DNA of 62,173 nt, taken from positions 1-62,173 of the forward strand of contig CAYSYM010000020.1 in NCBI GenBank assembly GCA_964435115.1, given 5' to 3'. Each line of letters starts with the position of its first letter. Position 1 is the first letter of the stretch. The notes below the pieces were generated by a model. That model ran no database searches and was not told where the DNA came from. It saw nothing but the letters and a program-made list of their open reading frames with translations. The stretch is from CAYSYM01 sp964435115 (GTDB lineage: Bacteria; Chloroflexota; UBA6077; CF-72). The translations under genes were made by a program, and so were the position numbers. Shown here piece after piece: positions 27,111-35,121 of this stretch.

Positions 27111-27196
27111 CGCCCTCGCGCGCTGCCGCCCCTGTGCGGCAGGGGCACCGTCCGAGCGCGACTCGGCCGCCGGTGGGCGGGGAGTCGTTCCATGGG

Positions 27197-27226
27197 AATC
27201 ATCGGCCGACCCGGCGCCGGGCTTGA
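27197..27226 (-). promoter_or_regulatory. Candidate sigma-28 (FliA) promoter of flagellin
   Basis: On the minus strand TCAAGCC (27220-27226), 13 bases, GCCGATGAT (27198-27206). The -10 is close to FliA consensus and identical to the one before cheA. Transcription would start near 27190, leaving a leader of about 130 bases. Confidence 0.65.
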
Positions 27227-27270
27227 GGCCCGGCCAGGCCGGGCGCCGCCGGCGGGTTGAGCGGGCCGGG

Positions 27271-28866
27271 TCAGGCGGCCAGCGGGACCCGGTCGCCGCC
27301 CGGGAGGTGGCGCAGCACCTCCACGGCGCGCAGCGCGTCGTCGTGTCGGCCGAGGTCGGCGAGCACGCGCACCAGGAGCCAGTAGAGGCGAGTCGATGTG
27401 GGCGCGGCGTCCAGGAGCGGCTCGAGCAGGTCGAGCGCGGCGTCAGGTGCACCCTGCTGGTACAGCCGGCCGGCCACGAAGAGGGCCCGCGCGGCCGAGG
27501 CTGCGTCGCCCGCCGGTGCGGCCAGGGCCGCGTCGTAGGCCGCCTGCCAGTCGCCGGCCAGCACCGCCCGCTCCAGCGCGGGGAGCCGTTCGAGCTGGTC
27601 GGCCACCAGCAGCCCGGACAGCGCCCGCGCCCGGGCCGCAGCGAGGAGGTAGTGGCTCTCCACGTCCTCGGGCGTGTGCTGGGCACTGTAGGCGAACCAC
27701 CGCTGGGTCGTCTCGCTGTCGCCCAGCCGGGCGGCGAGCTGCGCCGCGTCCCGCGCCAACTGAGCTCGGTCGGGCGCCTCCGGGTCGTCAAGCGCCTGCT
27801 CGAGCTGCGCCAGGGCTCCGCGTGCGTTGCCGAGCTGCTCGTACAGGCGGGCGAGCAGCACGCGGGTACCCCACCCGCCCGCGCCGGGGTAGCGGAGGAT
27901 CCCTTCGTGCTGGCCGCCAGAGAGCGCCTTCAGCAGGTGGCGCTCGGCCCTGGCGTACTGGCCCACGCGCATGGCGTGGTCGGCCAGCAGCTCACGCGCC
28001 TTGCTGGAGAGGGCGTTCGCCGCTTCGGCCTCCTGTTCCACCGCGGCGAGCTGCCCCGTGCTGCCCGAGGCGATCAGGCTGTTGATCAGCAGCATGTATA
28101 GGTCGACCAGGAAGGAGGTGCGCGCCAGGCCACAGCGCAGACTGGCGCGGAAGCTGGCTACCGCCTCGGCGTGGCGCTCCATCGCCGCGTGCTGCTGGCC
28201 CATGTAGAAGTGCAGCAGTGGGTCATCCGGCCGTTGGGCGAGCTGCTGCGCCAGCAGCCGGGTGTTGCGGGCGTCCTTGGCGCGGGTGGCGTAGTGCTCC
28301 TTGAGGTAGCCGCTGTGGCGGATGCGCAGCTCGGCCGCCAGCGCCCCGCGGACGGGCTCGGCGCCGCCGCGGTAGCGGAGATCCTCGTGGATCGCCCCGG
28401 CGAAACGCAGGTCGGGCAGGCGGCGGAAGAGCCGGGCGTGGAACGACGTGACGTAGCCGTCGGGCCGCTCCGGATTGACGACGCTCCGGATCGGCGGGGT
28501 GTAGCAGTGCAGCGACGCCGGCGCCTCGGCGACGAGCCGGCGCAGCACTGGGCCGCTCTCCGCCTCGAGCTCCTCGTCGGCGTCGAGCATCAAGATCCAG
28601 TCAGCCCTGGCGGCGCCGATGGCGGCGTTCCGGGCGGCGGCGAAGTCGTCGCACCACGGGAAGAGCTCCACCCGCGCGCCGCGTGCCCGGGCGAGCTCCA
28701 CCGTGCCGTCGGCGGAGCCCGTGTCGACGACGACGACCTCGTCCACGAACGGGCGCGCGCTGTCGAGGCAGGTAGCGATGCGCTCCTCCTCGTCGCGCGC
28801 GATCACACAGAGGGCAATCGTCGGCGCGCTCCTGGATGGCGGGGGATGGGGCTTCCGTTTGCGCAT
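27271..28866 (-). CDS. GT2 family glycosyltransferase with C-terminal TPR repeats
   Basis: 531 residues. The N-terminal GT2 domain (about 15-240) has ALCVIARDEEERIATCLDS, VVDTGSADGT and MLDADEELE as donor and metal motifs. The C-terminal half is a run of TPR-like helical pairs (LLHFYMGQQHAAMERHAEAV and others) that probably bind protein acceptors. This two-part design is common among enzymes that modify Ser/Thr of proteins. It is encoded between csrA and flagellin, so it is a strong candidate flagellin glycosyltransferase; acceptor and sugar are inferred. An inverted repeat GCCCGGCC/GGCCGGGC at 27228-27244 just past its stop may terminate it. Confidence 0.87.
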   Translation of the reverse strand: MRKRKPHPPPSRSAPTIALCVIARDEEERIATCLDSARPFVDEVVVVDTGSADGTVELARARGARVELFPWCDDFAAARNAAIGAARADWILMLDADEELEAESGPVLRRLVAEAPASLHCYTPPIRSVVNPERPDGYVTSFHARLFRRLPDLRFAGAIHEDLRYRGGAEPVRGALAAELRIRHSGYLKEHYATRAKDARNTRLLAQQLAQRPDDPLLHFYMGQQHAAMERHAEAVASFRASLRCGLARTSFLVDLYMLLINSLIASGSTGQLAAVEQEAEAANALSSKARELLADHAMRVGQYARAERHLLKALSGGQHEGILRYPGAGGWGTRVLLARLYEQLGNARGALAQLEQALDDPEAPDRAQLARDAAQLAARLGDSETTQRWFAYSAQHTPEDVESHYLLAAARARALSGLLVADQLERLPALERAVLAGDWQAAYDAALAAPAGDAASAARALFVAGRLYQQGAPDAALDLLEPLLDAAPTSTRLYWLLVRVLADLGRHDDALRAVEVLRHLPGGDRVPLAA

Positions 28867-28881
28867 GGCGCCGGGGCTCCT

Positions 28882-29130
28882 TCAGGGGTGGGGTACGGGT
28901 TGAGCCTGCCCACGCAGGGCGGCGGCCACGGAGCGGGCGGGCGGGTGACCGCCGGCGGCGGCGGTGTTCGCGGCGCGAACCTGCTCGTACAGCTCCTCGC
29001 GCAGCACCTGCAGCGTGCGTGGCGCCTGGATGCCCAGCTTCACGCGGTCGCCCTCGATCGCCAGCACGGTCACCACGATCTCGTCGCCCAGGTGGACGCT
29101 CTGCTCCGCCTTCCGACTCAGGACGAGCAT
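28882..29130 (-). CDS. csrA: Translational regulator CsrA
   Basis: 82-residue RNA-binding repressor. The core is canonical: MLVLSRKAEQSVHLGDEIVVTVL then GDRVKLGIQAP and VLREELYEQV, with the RNA-contacting segments present; a tail of about 20 residues extends beyond the usual 60-75. It would bind GGA sites in the flagellin leader, and FliW, encoded just upstream, would free the mRNA by binding CsrA. The start lies inside the end of fliW (13-base overlap), so the two are translationally linked. Confidence 0.95.
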   Translation of the reverse strand: MLVLSRKAEQSVHLGDEIVVTVLAIEGDRVKLGIQAPRTLQVLREELYEQVRAANTAAAGGHPPARSVAAALRGQAQPVPHP

Positions 29131-29588
29131 GCCGCGTCCCTGCCCGTCGCCGCAGCCAGGCGGGCGACGGGGTAGCGGGTCGAGTAGGCCGAGTCGACGA
29201 GCACGAGCTGACGGCCCCGGCGCGTGGCGGGATTCACTACCAGGGGACCCAGGAGGTTGGCCGTGAGCCAGCCGTCCTCTCCGACGCTGAGGGTGCAGTA
29301 CGTCACCGGCGCGGCCCCGCCGGCCAGGCCCAGCAGGGCCCGGTCGTCGGCGGTGAGCCGGACGGCGTACCCGGGCACGAGGAGCGCCGGGTCCGTCACC
29401 AGGAGCGTCACTGCCGGGTCGTCCAGGCTCTGGAGCGTCCCCACGGGCAGCTCGTGCTCGTCGTCTCGCAGCAGGACGAACCGCTTCCAGGCCTCGCAGC
29501 CCACGAGGCCCTGCGGAAACACGATCGTCGGGTCGTCTGCGGCCGGCGCCCGCGCAACTGCAACCCGCCGGGGCTTGGTGGGCGGCAT
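29118..29588 (-). CDS. fliW: Flagellar assembly factor FliW
   Basis: 156-residue antagonist of CsrA that also binds flagellin. Family features: TIVFPQGLVGCEAWKRFVLL, an LQSLDDPAVTLLVTDP segment, and LSVGEDGWLTANLLGPLVVNPATRRGRQLVL. When flagellin is low in the cytoplasm FliW is free to sequester CsrA and allow flagellin translation (known from Bacillus). The order fliW-csrA-glycosyltransferase-flagellin supports that circuit here. The former upstream neighbour flgL is now separated by a toxin-antitoxin insertion. Confidence 0.93.
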   Translation of the reverse strand: MPPTKPRRVAVARAPAADDPTIVFPQGLVGCEAWKRFVLLRDDEHELPVGTLQSLDDPAVTLLVTDPALLVPGYAVRLTADDRALLGLAGGAAPVTYCTLSVGEDGWLTANLLGPLVVNPATRRGRQLVLVDSAYSTRYPVARLAAATGRDAACSS

Positions 29589-29665
29589 GCCGCCACTCTA
29601 GGGCGTGGGCGCGGCCCGCTACGAGGCGCGACGTACCGCGCTCCCGGTCGAGGGGTACCGGGTCG

Positions 29666-29710
29666 CTAGCGCAGGTAGTCGAGCAGGCTGGGCTGGAGAG
29701 CGCGGCCGGC
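29666..29710. repeat. Direct repeat copy of the flgL 3' end (fliW side)
   Basis: 45 bases matching 30545-30589 with a single mismatch (A at 29699, G at 30578). They include the flgL stop codon and its last 14 codons (ending LQPSLLDYLR). Together the two copies bracket the toxin-antitoxin pair. Confidence 0.9.
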
Positions 29711-29758
29711 GGAGGCATGGTTCGGGCTCGCGGACAGGCCGGCGGGGCGCTGGCGACT

Positions 29759-29812
29759 CCTTACCATAGCCTCGTACGATAGCTGCTGAGTAAGGAAGCT
29801 CCTATGGTAAGG
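29759..29812 (+). promoter_or_regulatory. Operator-like inverted repeat over the antitoxin start
   Basis: Perfect 11-bp arms CCTTACCATAG (29759-29769) and CTATGGTAAGG (29802-29812); the antitoxin ATG (29804) lies in the right arm and an AAGGA ribosome site lies between. The stretch is far AT-richer than its surroundings. Binding by the AbrB-fold antitoxin here would autoregulate the operon. Confidence 0.6.
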
Positions 29813-30055
29813 ACACGTCTGACCTCGAAGGGCCAGGTCACGCTGCCGCGCGCTGTCCGCGCGCAGCTCGGCATCGGCCCGGGCGACATCCTCGAGTTCG
29901 AGGTCCAGGCGGACGCGCTGGCGGTGCGGGTCGTACCGAGGCGCAGACTCGCCGAGTTTCGCGGACGGTTCCCGGTGGCAGAGACACTCCCGTTCCGAGA
30001 AGAGCGGCGACGCGCCCGAGGGGCGAGGGGCGAGCGGCTGGCGAGGTCGGCGTGA
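29804..30055 (+). CDS. AbrB/MazE-type antitoxin
   Basis: 83 residues: a swapped-hairpin AbrB/SpoVT DNA-binding domain (VRTRLTSKGQVTLPRAVRAQLGIGPGDILEFEV) followed by an Arg-rich tail (about 45-83) that probably wraps and inhibits the toxin. The stop overlaps the GTG of the PIN gene by 4 bases, the usual antitoxin-first order. It runs opposite to the flagellar genes around it. The start codon sits within an inverted repeat that is a likely autoregulatory operator. Confidence 0.9.
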   Translation: MVRTRLTSKGQVTLPRAVRAQLGIGPGDILEFEVQADALAVRVVPRRRLAEFRGRFPVAETLPFREERRRARGARGERLARSA

Positions 30056-30498
30056 GTCCTCGCCAGCGCCGGCGCGAGCTGGTCGTGGACGCAAACGTGC
30101 TCCTCCGGTACCTCACGAACTCGCCCAGCGCCCTGGCGGAGCAAGCGGCAGCCTTGCTCGAGGGGGCCGTCGGACACCATGTTCGACTCGTGGTGGCTCC
30201 ACTCACGCTGGCCGAGGTCGTGTACGTCCTGACCGGCGTCTACGGCTGGCAGCCGCGCGACGTGGCCCACGGTCTCCTCGACCTCCTGGACTCCCAGTTG
30301 CTGGTGGTGCTCGAGGCGGAGGTCGTTCGGCAGGCGCTGGCGTGGTACCGCGACGTCAGTGCCATCGACTTCGCGGATGCCTACGTCGCGGCTCTGGCGC
30401 TCGGTCGCGGCCACGGCCTGGTGGCGACCTTCGACCGCGACTTCCAGCGCCTCCCGGACGTCCACCCCATCATGCACCCGTCGCAACTCGAAGGTTGA
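30052..30498 (+). CDS. PIN domain toxin, VapC-like
   Basis: 148-residue PIN ribonuclease. The acidic metal site is complete: Asp 13 (VVDANVLLRYL), Glu 55 (LTLAEVVYVL), Asp 106 and Asp 109 (IDFADAYVA) and Asp 128/130 (TFDRDFQRL). VapC proteins typically cut tRNA or rRNA when released from their antitoxin; the target here is unknown. It overlaps the AbrB-type antitoxin gene, forming a VapBC pair inserted between flgL and fliW. Confidence 0.9.
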   Translation: MSPRQRRRELVVDANVLLRYLTNSPSALAEQAAALLEGAVGHHVRLVVAPLTLAEVVYVLTGVYGWQPRDVAHGLLDLLDSQLLVVLEAEVVRQALAWYRDVSAIDFADAYVAALALGRGHGLVATFDRDFQRLPDVHPIMHPSQLEG

Positions 30499-30544
30499 CC
30501 CCGGAGCGCCGTCTGCCTCCGCCAGCGGAGGTGCACGCGCAGCC

Positions 30545-30589
30545 CTAGCGCAGGTAGTCGAGCAGGCTGGGCTGGAGGGCGCGGCCGGC
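30545..30589. repeat. Direct repeat, native 3' end of flgL
   Basis: Partner of the copy at 29666-29710, 879 bases away. This one is in frame with the intact flgL gene; the sequences diverge immediately outside the 45 bases on the flgL-interior side. Confidence 0.9.
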
Positions 30590-31441
30590 CGCCTGGAGCG
30601 AGGCCTTGTAGACGTTCTCCTGAACGGAGAAGTTCGTAATCGCCTCCGCCATGTCCACGTCCTGCACCTGGGACAGCAGGCGCGTCAGGTTCACCTTCAC
30701 GTCGTCCAGCCGCCCCTTGAGGAACTCCAGCCGGTTCGCCTTGGCGCCCACCTGCGCGCGTGCGCCGAGCACGCCGTCAAGCGCCGTGTCGATCTGCCCG
30801 ATGCTCGCCTGGATGGTGCTGGTCGCACCCGCGGCCAGCCCGCTCTGGAGCGCCGCGAGCGCCTGGAAGACAGCCGGGAAGAGCGTCTGGCCGCGGACGT
30901 TGACCGCCATGGTGACGCCGGGCGACACCTCGCGCAGCACCTGGTCGCTCGCGGCGGCGTTGCCCTGGTAGGTGTAGGTGTAGGCGCCGGGCACGCCGGC
31001 CCGCGCGAAGGCGGGGCTGCTGGAGTTGCTCCCCGCGAACAGGTAGTAGGCGCCATACTTGGCGCTCGAGAGCGCGAAGGCCTGGTCTTCGAGCTGGGCC
31101 GCCTCCGCCTGGATGGCGGCCCGATCCTGGCCGCTCAGCGCGCCATTCGATCCCTGGACCGCCAGCTCACGGGCGCGCTGGAGGAGCGCGCCCACGGCGT
31201 CGAGCGTGGAGTCCGTGGTGTTCAGCCAGGCGGTCGCCTGGTCGATGTTGCTCAGGTACTGGGAGGTCTGGTCGATCCCCTCCCGGAACGTCAGCGCGCG
31301 CGCGACGTTGACGGGATCGTCGGACGGCTTGCGGATGCGCGAGCCGGAGGTGAGCTGGTTCTGCAGCTCCTCCAGGCGCTCGAAGTTCTGCTGGATGTTG
31401 CGCAGGGTGGTCGCGGCCACCATGCCCGGCGTGATCCGCAC
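30545..31441 (-). CDS. flgL: Flagellar hook-filament junction protein FlgL
   Basis: 298 residues. FlgL (HAP3) links hook and filament and is related to flagellin: the N-terminus has RITPGMVAATTLRNIQQNFERLEELQNQLTSG-type helices and IRKPSDDPV, and the C-terminus has DVDMAEAITNFSVQENVYKASLQAAGRAL. It starts 18 bases after flgK and belongs to the flgM-flgN-flgK-flgL unit. The gene is complete even though its last 45 bases are duplicated beyond the toxin-antitoxin pair. Confidence 0.95.
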   Translation of the reverse strand: MRITPGMVAATTLRNIQQNFERLEELQNQLTSGSRIRKPSDDPVNVARALTFREGIDQTSQYLSNIDQATAWLNTTDSTLDAVGALLQRARELAVQGSNGALSGQDRAAIQAEAAQLEDQAFALSSAKYGAYYLFAGSNSSSPAFARAGVPGAYTYTYQGNAAASDQVLREVSPGVTMAVNVRGQTLFPAVFQALAALQSGLAAGATSTIQASIGQIDTALDGVLGARAQVGAKANRLEFLKGRLDDVKVNLTRLLSQVQDVDMAEAITNFSVQENVYKASLQAAGRALQPSLLDYLR

Positions 31442-31459
31442 GGCTGCGTCTCCCCCGAC

Positions 31460-33250
31460 CTACCGGCCGACCACGCCGGTGCCGTTGACCAGCGTGTTCA
31501 GCATCTCGTCCATTACGCTCACCACCCGGGCGGCGGCCTGGTAGGCCCGCTGGTAGGCGATCAGGTTGGTGGTCTCCTCGTCGATCGAGACGCCGCTCGT
31601 GGCCTCGCGCTGGCGCTTGAGCTGGTTGATCAGCACGTCCTGGTTGGCCGTCTGTGCCTGGGCCGAGCGCGACGCCACGCCGAGGGCGGCGATCTGGGCG
31701 CCATACTGGTCGTTGATCGTGCTGCGGCTGGCGCTGAGCTCCAGCCCGAGCGGCCCCGTCCCCGCGGCGACGTTCGCGGGGCTGGCGGTGGCGCCGGCCA
31801 GGAGCGTCAGACGCACGCCGAGGGCGTCAAAGACGGCCAGGGTGCCAGCGGTACCGAGCGCGGCCACGTCCAGGGTGGCAGACTGGCCCGCCTGGGGCCC
31901 GACCGTCTGAGTGAGCGTGAGGAGGTTGCTGCCGGCTGTGGAGGAGAGGGTGTAGGCCGCACCGGGCGGGGCGCCGCTGACGTCCAGCCCCGCCACGGTG
32001 ACCGAGCCGCCAAAGAGGGCCGCCCCCGGCTCCACCCGCGGCGTCGCCGTCGTCGTCAGCCGCTGCACCAGGCTGTTCTGGAGCGCGGCGATGGCGATCG
32101 CGTTCGAGGAGTCGCCGGCCGGGTAGAGGTAGGCTGGTGGCGGAGTTGGGTTCTGGATAGCCCGGGCGGCGGCCACCTGGGTGGGGTCGCCCGCCACCGT
32201 GGCGCCCACCTCGATCGTCTGGGCCTCGCGCCCCGCCGTGACGGTGAAGAACGCCACGCCCGCGCCAGGGCTCGACCCGGACGCCGCGCCCAGTCCCACG
32301 CCTGAGGTGTGGATCCCATTGACCGACTCGGCCAGGCGGCGGGCGAGGTCGTTCAACTGGTCGATGCGCGTCTGCAGGCTGGTGTCGCGCGCGTCGAGCA
32401 GGCCTTTCAGCCGCCCATCCGGGACGACCGCCGGCTGCTCGCCGTCTTTCCACAGCACCTCGACGAACCCGGCGTCCGGCGGCGCCTTGGCGACCAGCTC
32501 GCGCACCTGGTCACGGTCGACGAGCTGGCGGCTGCCAAGGTAGACGCTGAGCTGGCCATCGGCCGACTCGGCGTAGGTGACCCGGGCCAGCTTGCTCAGG
32601 TCGTCCACGAGCTGGTCGCGCTGGTCGCGCAGGTCGTTCGCGCGCAGGCCAGCCGTCTCCACCCGGGCGATCTGCTGGTTGACGGCCGCGATCTGGCTGG
32701 CGAGGTTGTTGACGTCGGTGACGGTGAGCTGGACCTGCTGGTCCAGGTCGCGCTGGAGCGTCGTGAGCTGCGTGTCCAGGCGGCGGAAGGCTTCCGCCAC
32801 CGCCTTCCCCTGCTCGATGACGTTCGTGCGCACGGCCTCGTCCGACGGGCTGTTGGCGACCTCCTGCCAGGCCTGCCAGTACTTGCCCAACAGGCTGCTG
32901 AGCCCGGTCGCGGACGGCTCGTTGAAGATCGTCTCCACCTGCTTCAGCGCGTCGCTCTGCGCAGCCCACCGCCCCTGGGCCGCGAGCTCGCCGCGCATCT
33001 GGTAGTCCACGAACGTGTCGCGGACGCGGGTGATCTCGGCGATGGCCACGCCGGTGCCAAGCTGGCCCGGCTGCCCCAGCGCGTTGAAGGCCGGCACCGG
33101 GAACGGGAGCGTCGTCCGCAGGCTGGCCACCTGGCGGCTGTAGCCGGGCGTGTTGGCGTTGGCGATGTTCTGGTTGGCGACGTCGACCAGCGTCTGCTGC
33201 GCCCGCAGCGCCCGCAGCGCGATGTCGAGCCCGAAGAAGGTGGACGTCAT
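31460..33250 (-). CDS. flgK: Flagellar hook-associated protein FlgK
   Basis: 596-residue HAP1. The N-terminus carries the rod-type signature (ALRAQQTLVDVANQNIANANTPGYSRQVA), the middle has long helical and beta regions, and the C-terminus has the conserved NLIAYQRAYQAAARVVSVMDEMLNTLVN. It forms the first junction ring between hook and filament after export. Its ATG overlaps the flgN stop (ATGA), and flgL follows closely. Confidence 0.96.
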   Translation of the reverse strand: MTSTFFGLDIALRALRAQQTLVDVANQNIANANTPGYSRQVASLRTTLPFPVPAFNALGQPGQLGTGVAIAEITRVRDTFVDYQMRGELAAQGRWAAQSDALKQVETIFNEPSATGLSSLLGKYWQAWQEVANSPSDEAVRTNVIEQGKAVAEAFRRLDTQLTTLQRDLDQQVQLTVTDVNNLASQIAAVNQQIARVETAGLRANDLRDQRDQLVDDLSKLARVTYAESADGQLSVYLGSRQLVDRDQVRELVAKAPPDAGFVEVLWKDGEQPAVVPDGRLKGLLDARDTSLQTRIDQLNDLARRLAESVNGIHTSGVGLGAASGSSPGAGVAFFTVTAGREAQTIEVGATVAGDPTQVAAARAIQNPTPPPAYLYPAGDSSNAIAIAALQNSLVQRLTTTATPRVEPGAALFGGSVTVAGLDVSGAPPGAAYTLSSTAGSNLLTLTQTVGPQAGQSATLDVAALGTAGTLAVFDALGVRLTLLAGATASPANVAAGTGPLGLELSASRSTINDQYGAQIAALGVASRSAQAQTANQDVLINQLKRQREATSGVSIDEETTNLIAYQRAYQAAARVVSVMDEMLNTLVNGTGVVGR

Positions 33251-33720
33251 GCGCGGCCGTCGACGAGGAGGCTCTGCCGGACGACCGGCGCGCCATCAGC
33301 GCCGTAGGGCTGCGCGTGCTCGGCGACCAGCCGCTGCAGGAACTGCAGGCTCTGTCCGGCCAGGTCGGCACTCCGCTGCAGGAGGGCCGCGTTGCGCGCG
33401 TGCCGCTCGCGCAGCTCCAGGATGGCCCGGGCGATCGTGCCGACGAGCGCGGCGAGGTCGGCCCCGTGTGGCACTGGCTGGGCGGCGGCGATCTCACGCA
33501 GGGACGTCCCCGCCGCCAGGCGCAGGCGCCGGCGTTCCGCGCGTTCGAGGCGGGCGGCGAGCACCTCCTGCGCCCGGGTCACCTGCTCCAGCCGCGCCAG
33601 GTCGCCCGCCAGCAGCGCCACGTGCTGCGCGTCGGCCGCGCCAACCATGTCGGCCAGGACGGCGCGGACGTCGGCCAGCGCCGCTCCGAGAGCGGAGAGG
33701 TCGTCGGGAGGGTCAGCCAT
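33247..33720 (-). CDS. flgN: FlgN-like export chaperone
   Basis: 157-residue, nearly all-helical protein starting at ATG 33720 (MADPPDDLSAL). The upstream reading frame is open but unlikely to be translated. Heptad-like Leu/Ala patterns and the place directly before flgK identify it as FlgN, which escorts FlgK and FlgL to the export gate. Family sequence conservation is low, so context carries part of the assignment. Confidence 0.8.
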   Translation of the reverse strand: MADPPDDLSALGAALADVRAVLADMVGAADAQHVALLAGDLARLEQVTRAQEVLAARLERAERRRLRLAAGTSLREIAAAQPVPHGADLAALVGTIARAILELRERHARNAALLQRSADLAGQSLQFLQRLVAEHAQPYGADGAPVVRQSLLVDGRA

Positions 33721-33821
33721 CGCCTCGGGCACCTGCCTACGCGCTCCGCGCGGCCTCTTCTCGGGTGCCCAACCCGCGGGCGGCACCAGCGCCGATCCGT
33801 GCCATGCGTCGGTCCACGGGC

Positions 33822-34133
33822 TTAGCTCAGGCCTGTCAAGCGGTCCATGATCTTGCGCGCCAGCGCGCGGGGCGCCACCGCGTAGGTACCATCCTCGATC
33901 CGCTGCTTGACGTCCGCCACCTTCTCCTCGCGCACGTCCGGGGCGGCGGCGACCGCGTTGCGCGCGGCCGCGAGCGCGCGCGCCTCCTCAGAGAGCGACA
34001 CCTGGTCGGCCGCCGGGCCTGCCGCCCGGGGTGCATCGGGCTTCCTGGGCGCCGACGCTGCCGTCTTCGCGGTCTCCGCGTTCTGCAGGTAGGTGAGCGC
34101 CAGGTCGTTGGCGCTCAGCTTCTCGATGCTCAT
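33822..34133 (-). CDS. flgM: Anti-sigma-28 factor FlgM
   Basis: 103 residues. The C-terminal half matches FlgM (ADQVSLSEEARALAAARNAV, VREEKVADVKQRIEDGTYAV, ALARKIMDRL), which binds FliA until it is exported through the completed hook-basal body. The N-terminal part is Ala/Pro-rich. It heads the flgM-flgN-flgK-flgL unit and has a candidate FliA promoter about 90 bases upstream, giving the classic feedback loop with FliA encoded at 36589-37452. Confidence 0.92.
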   Translation of the reverse strand: MSIEKLSANDLALTYLQNAETAKTAASAPRKPDAPRAAGPAADQVSLSEEARALAAARNAVAAAPDVREEKVADVKQRIEDGTYAVAPRALARKIMDRLTGLS

Positions 34134-34219
34134 CCGCTGCTCCTCGACTCGGCCAGGGTGCGGGGCGAGTCCGCGAGGACCGCTCCTGGCCGGACGTGGG
34201 TCCCGCCCCTGCTGGTCGG

Positions 34220-34248
34220 AGTATCGGCCGTGCGTGGGCGTGCCTGAA
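34220..34248 (-). promoter_or_regulatory. Candidate sigma-28 (FliA) promoter of flgM operon
   Basis: On the minus strand TTCAGGC, 13 bases, GCCGATACT. Same spacing as the sites before flagellin, fliD and cheA. It lies in the 196-base gap between flgG and flgM. Confidence 0.6.
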
Positions 34249-34329
34249 GTGTCAAACTGTCACAACTGCGCCTTCGCGGCCAGTACTTTCCTCCCATGCG
34301 AGACGCGCCCTTCCGTCTCGGCTCCGGCC

Positions 34330-35121
34330 TCAGCGGCGCAGCTCGGTGGCCATGCGCGCGACGTCGTCCCACGCCTGAGCGACCTTCAGGTTGAGCTGGT
34401 ACCCGCGCTGGGCCTGGATCAAGCGGGTGAACTCATCGCCCACGTCGACGTTCGACGCTTCGAGCGCCCCGACGACGAGGGACGGGGCGCCAGCCACCCC
34501 GGCCTCCAGGGGGGTTGGCGGGCCAGAGGCGTCCGTCGCCAGCCACACGTTCTGGCCCTCGGCCAGGAGCCCGTCGGCGTTGCGGAAGCGGGCCAGGCCG
34601 ATCCGTCCCACCACCTGCTCGACGCCGTTGACCGTCGCGATGAGTTGGCCCTGCGGATCGAGCCGCGCCGCCTCGGCGTCGGCCGGTACCACCAGATCGC
34701 CCCCGTCCGCCGAGCGGAGCGGGTAGCCGTTGGTGGTAGCCAGGCGGCCCTGCGCATCCAGGCGGAAGGCGCCGTCACGCGTGTAGCCGGGCTGGCCGTT
34801 GGGCAGCTCCACCACCATGAAGCCCTCCCCCTCCAGCGCCACGTCCAGCGGATTCCCGGTGGGCTGGGCGATCCCCGGCAGGAAGTCGCGCCGCACGTCC
34901 GCGAGCTGGACCCCCTCGCCCACGCCGGTCAGACGCACGTCGGCGCCGTTGGGCCCCACCGGCGCGGTGAGGCCAGCCTGGTAGCCGATGTCCGCCAGGT
35001 TGGCGCGGGCCCGCTTGAAGCCGGTCGTCTGAAGGTTCGCGATGTTATTGCCGATCACGTCGAGCTGGCGCTGGAGCGCCAGCATCCCGGAGACGGCGAT
35101 GCGCTGGGAGACCTCGGTCAT
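34330..35121 (-). CDS. flgG: Flagellar rod protein FlgG-type
   Basis: 263 residues with the rod/hook family architecture: N-terminal MLALQRQLDVIGNNIANLQTTGFKR, the central DVALEGEGFMVVELPNGQPGYTRDGAF, and C-terminal EASNVDVGDEFTRLIQAQRGYQLNLKV. It forms part of the distal rod after export. ATG overlaps the stop of the preceding paralogue (ATGA). Because no P- or L-ring genes are seen, it may correspond to FlhP/FlhO-type rod proteins of monoderms. Confidence 0.9.
   Translation of the reverse strand: MTEVSQRIAVSGMLALQRQLDVIGNNIANLQTTGFKRARANLADIGYQAGLTAPVGPNGADVRLTGVGEGVQLADVRRDFLPGIAQPTGNPLDVALEGEGFMVVELPNGQPGYTRDGAFRLDAQGRLATTNGYPLRSADGGDLVVPADAEAARLDPQGQLIATVNGVEQVVGRIGLARFRNADGLLAEGQNVWLATDASGPPTPLEAGVAGAPSLVVGALEASNVDVGDEFTRLIQAQRGYQLNLKVAQAWDDVARMATELRR

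Noticed and set aside
29666..30094. Minus-strand frame of 142 codons ending in the FlgL C-terminus
   Set aside because: Only its last 14 codons are FlgL-like; the rest is antisense to the antitoxin. It is a by-product of the 45-bp duplication, not a second flgL.
30359..32305. Open frame of 648 codons on the plus strand
   Set aside because: Antisense to flgL and flgK; composition of a shadow frame.
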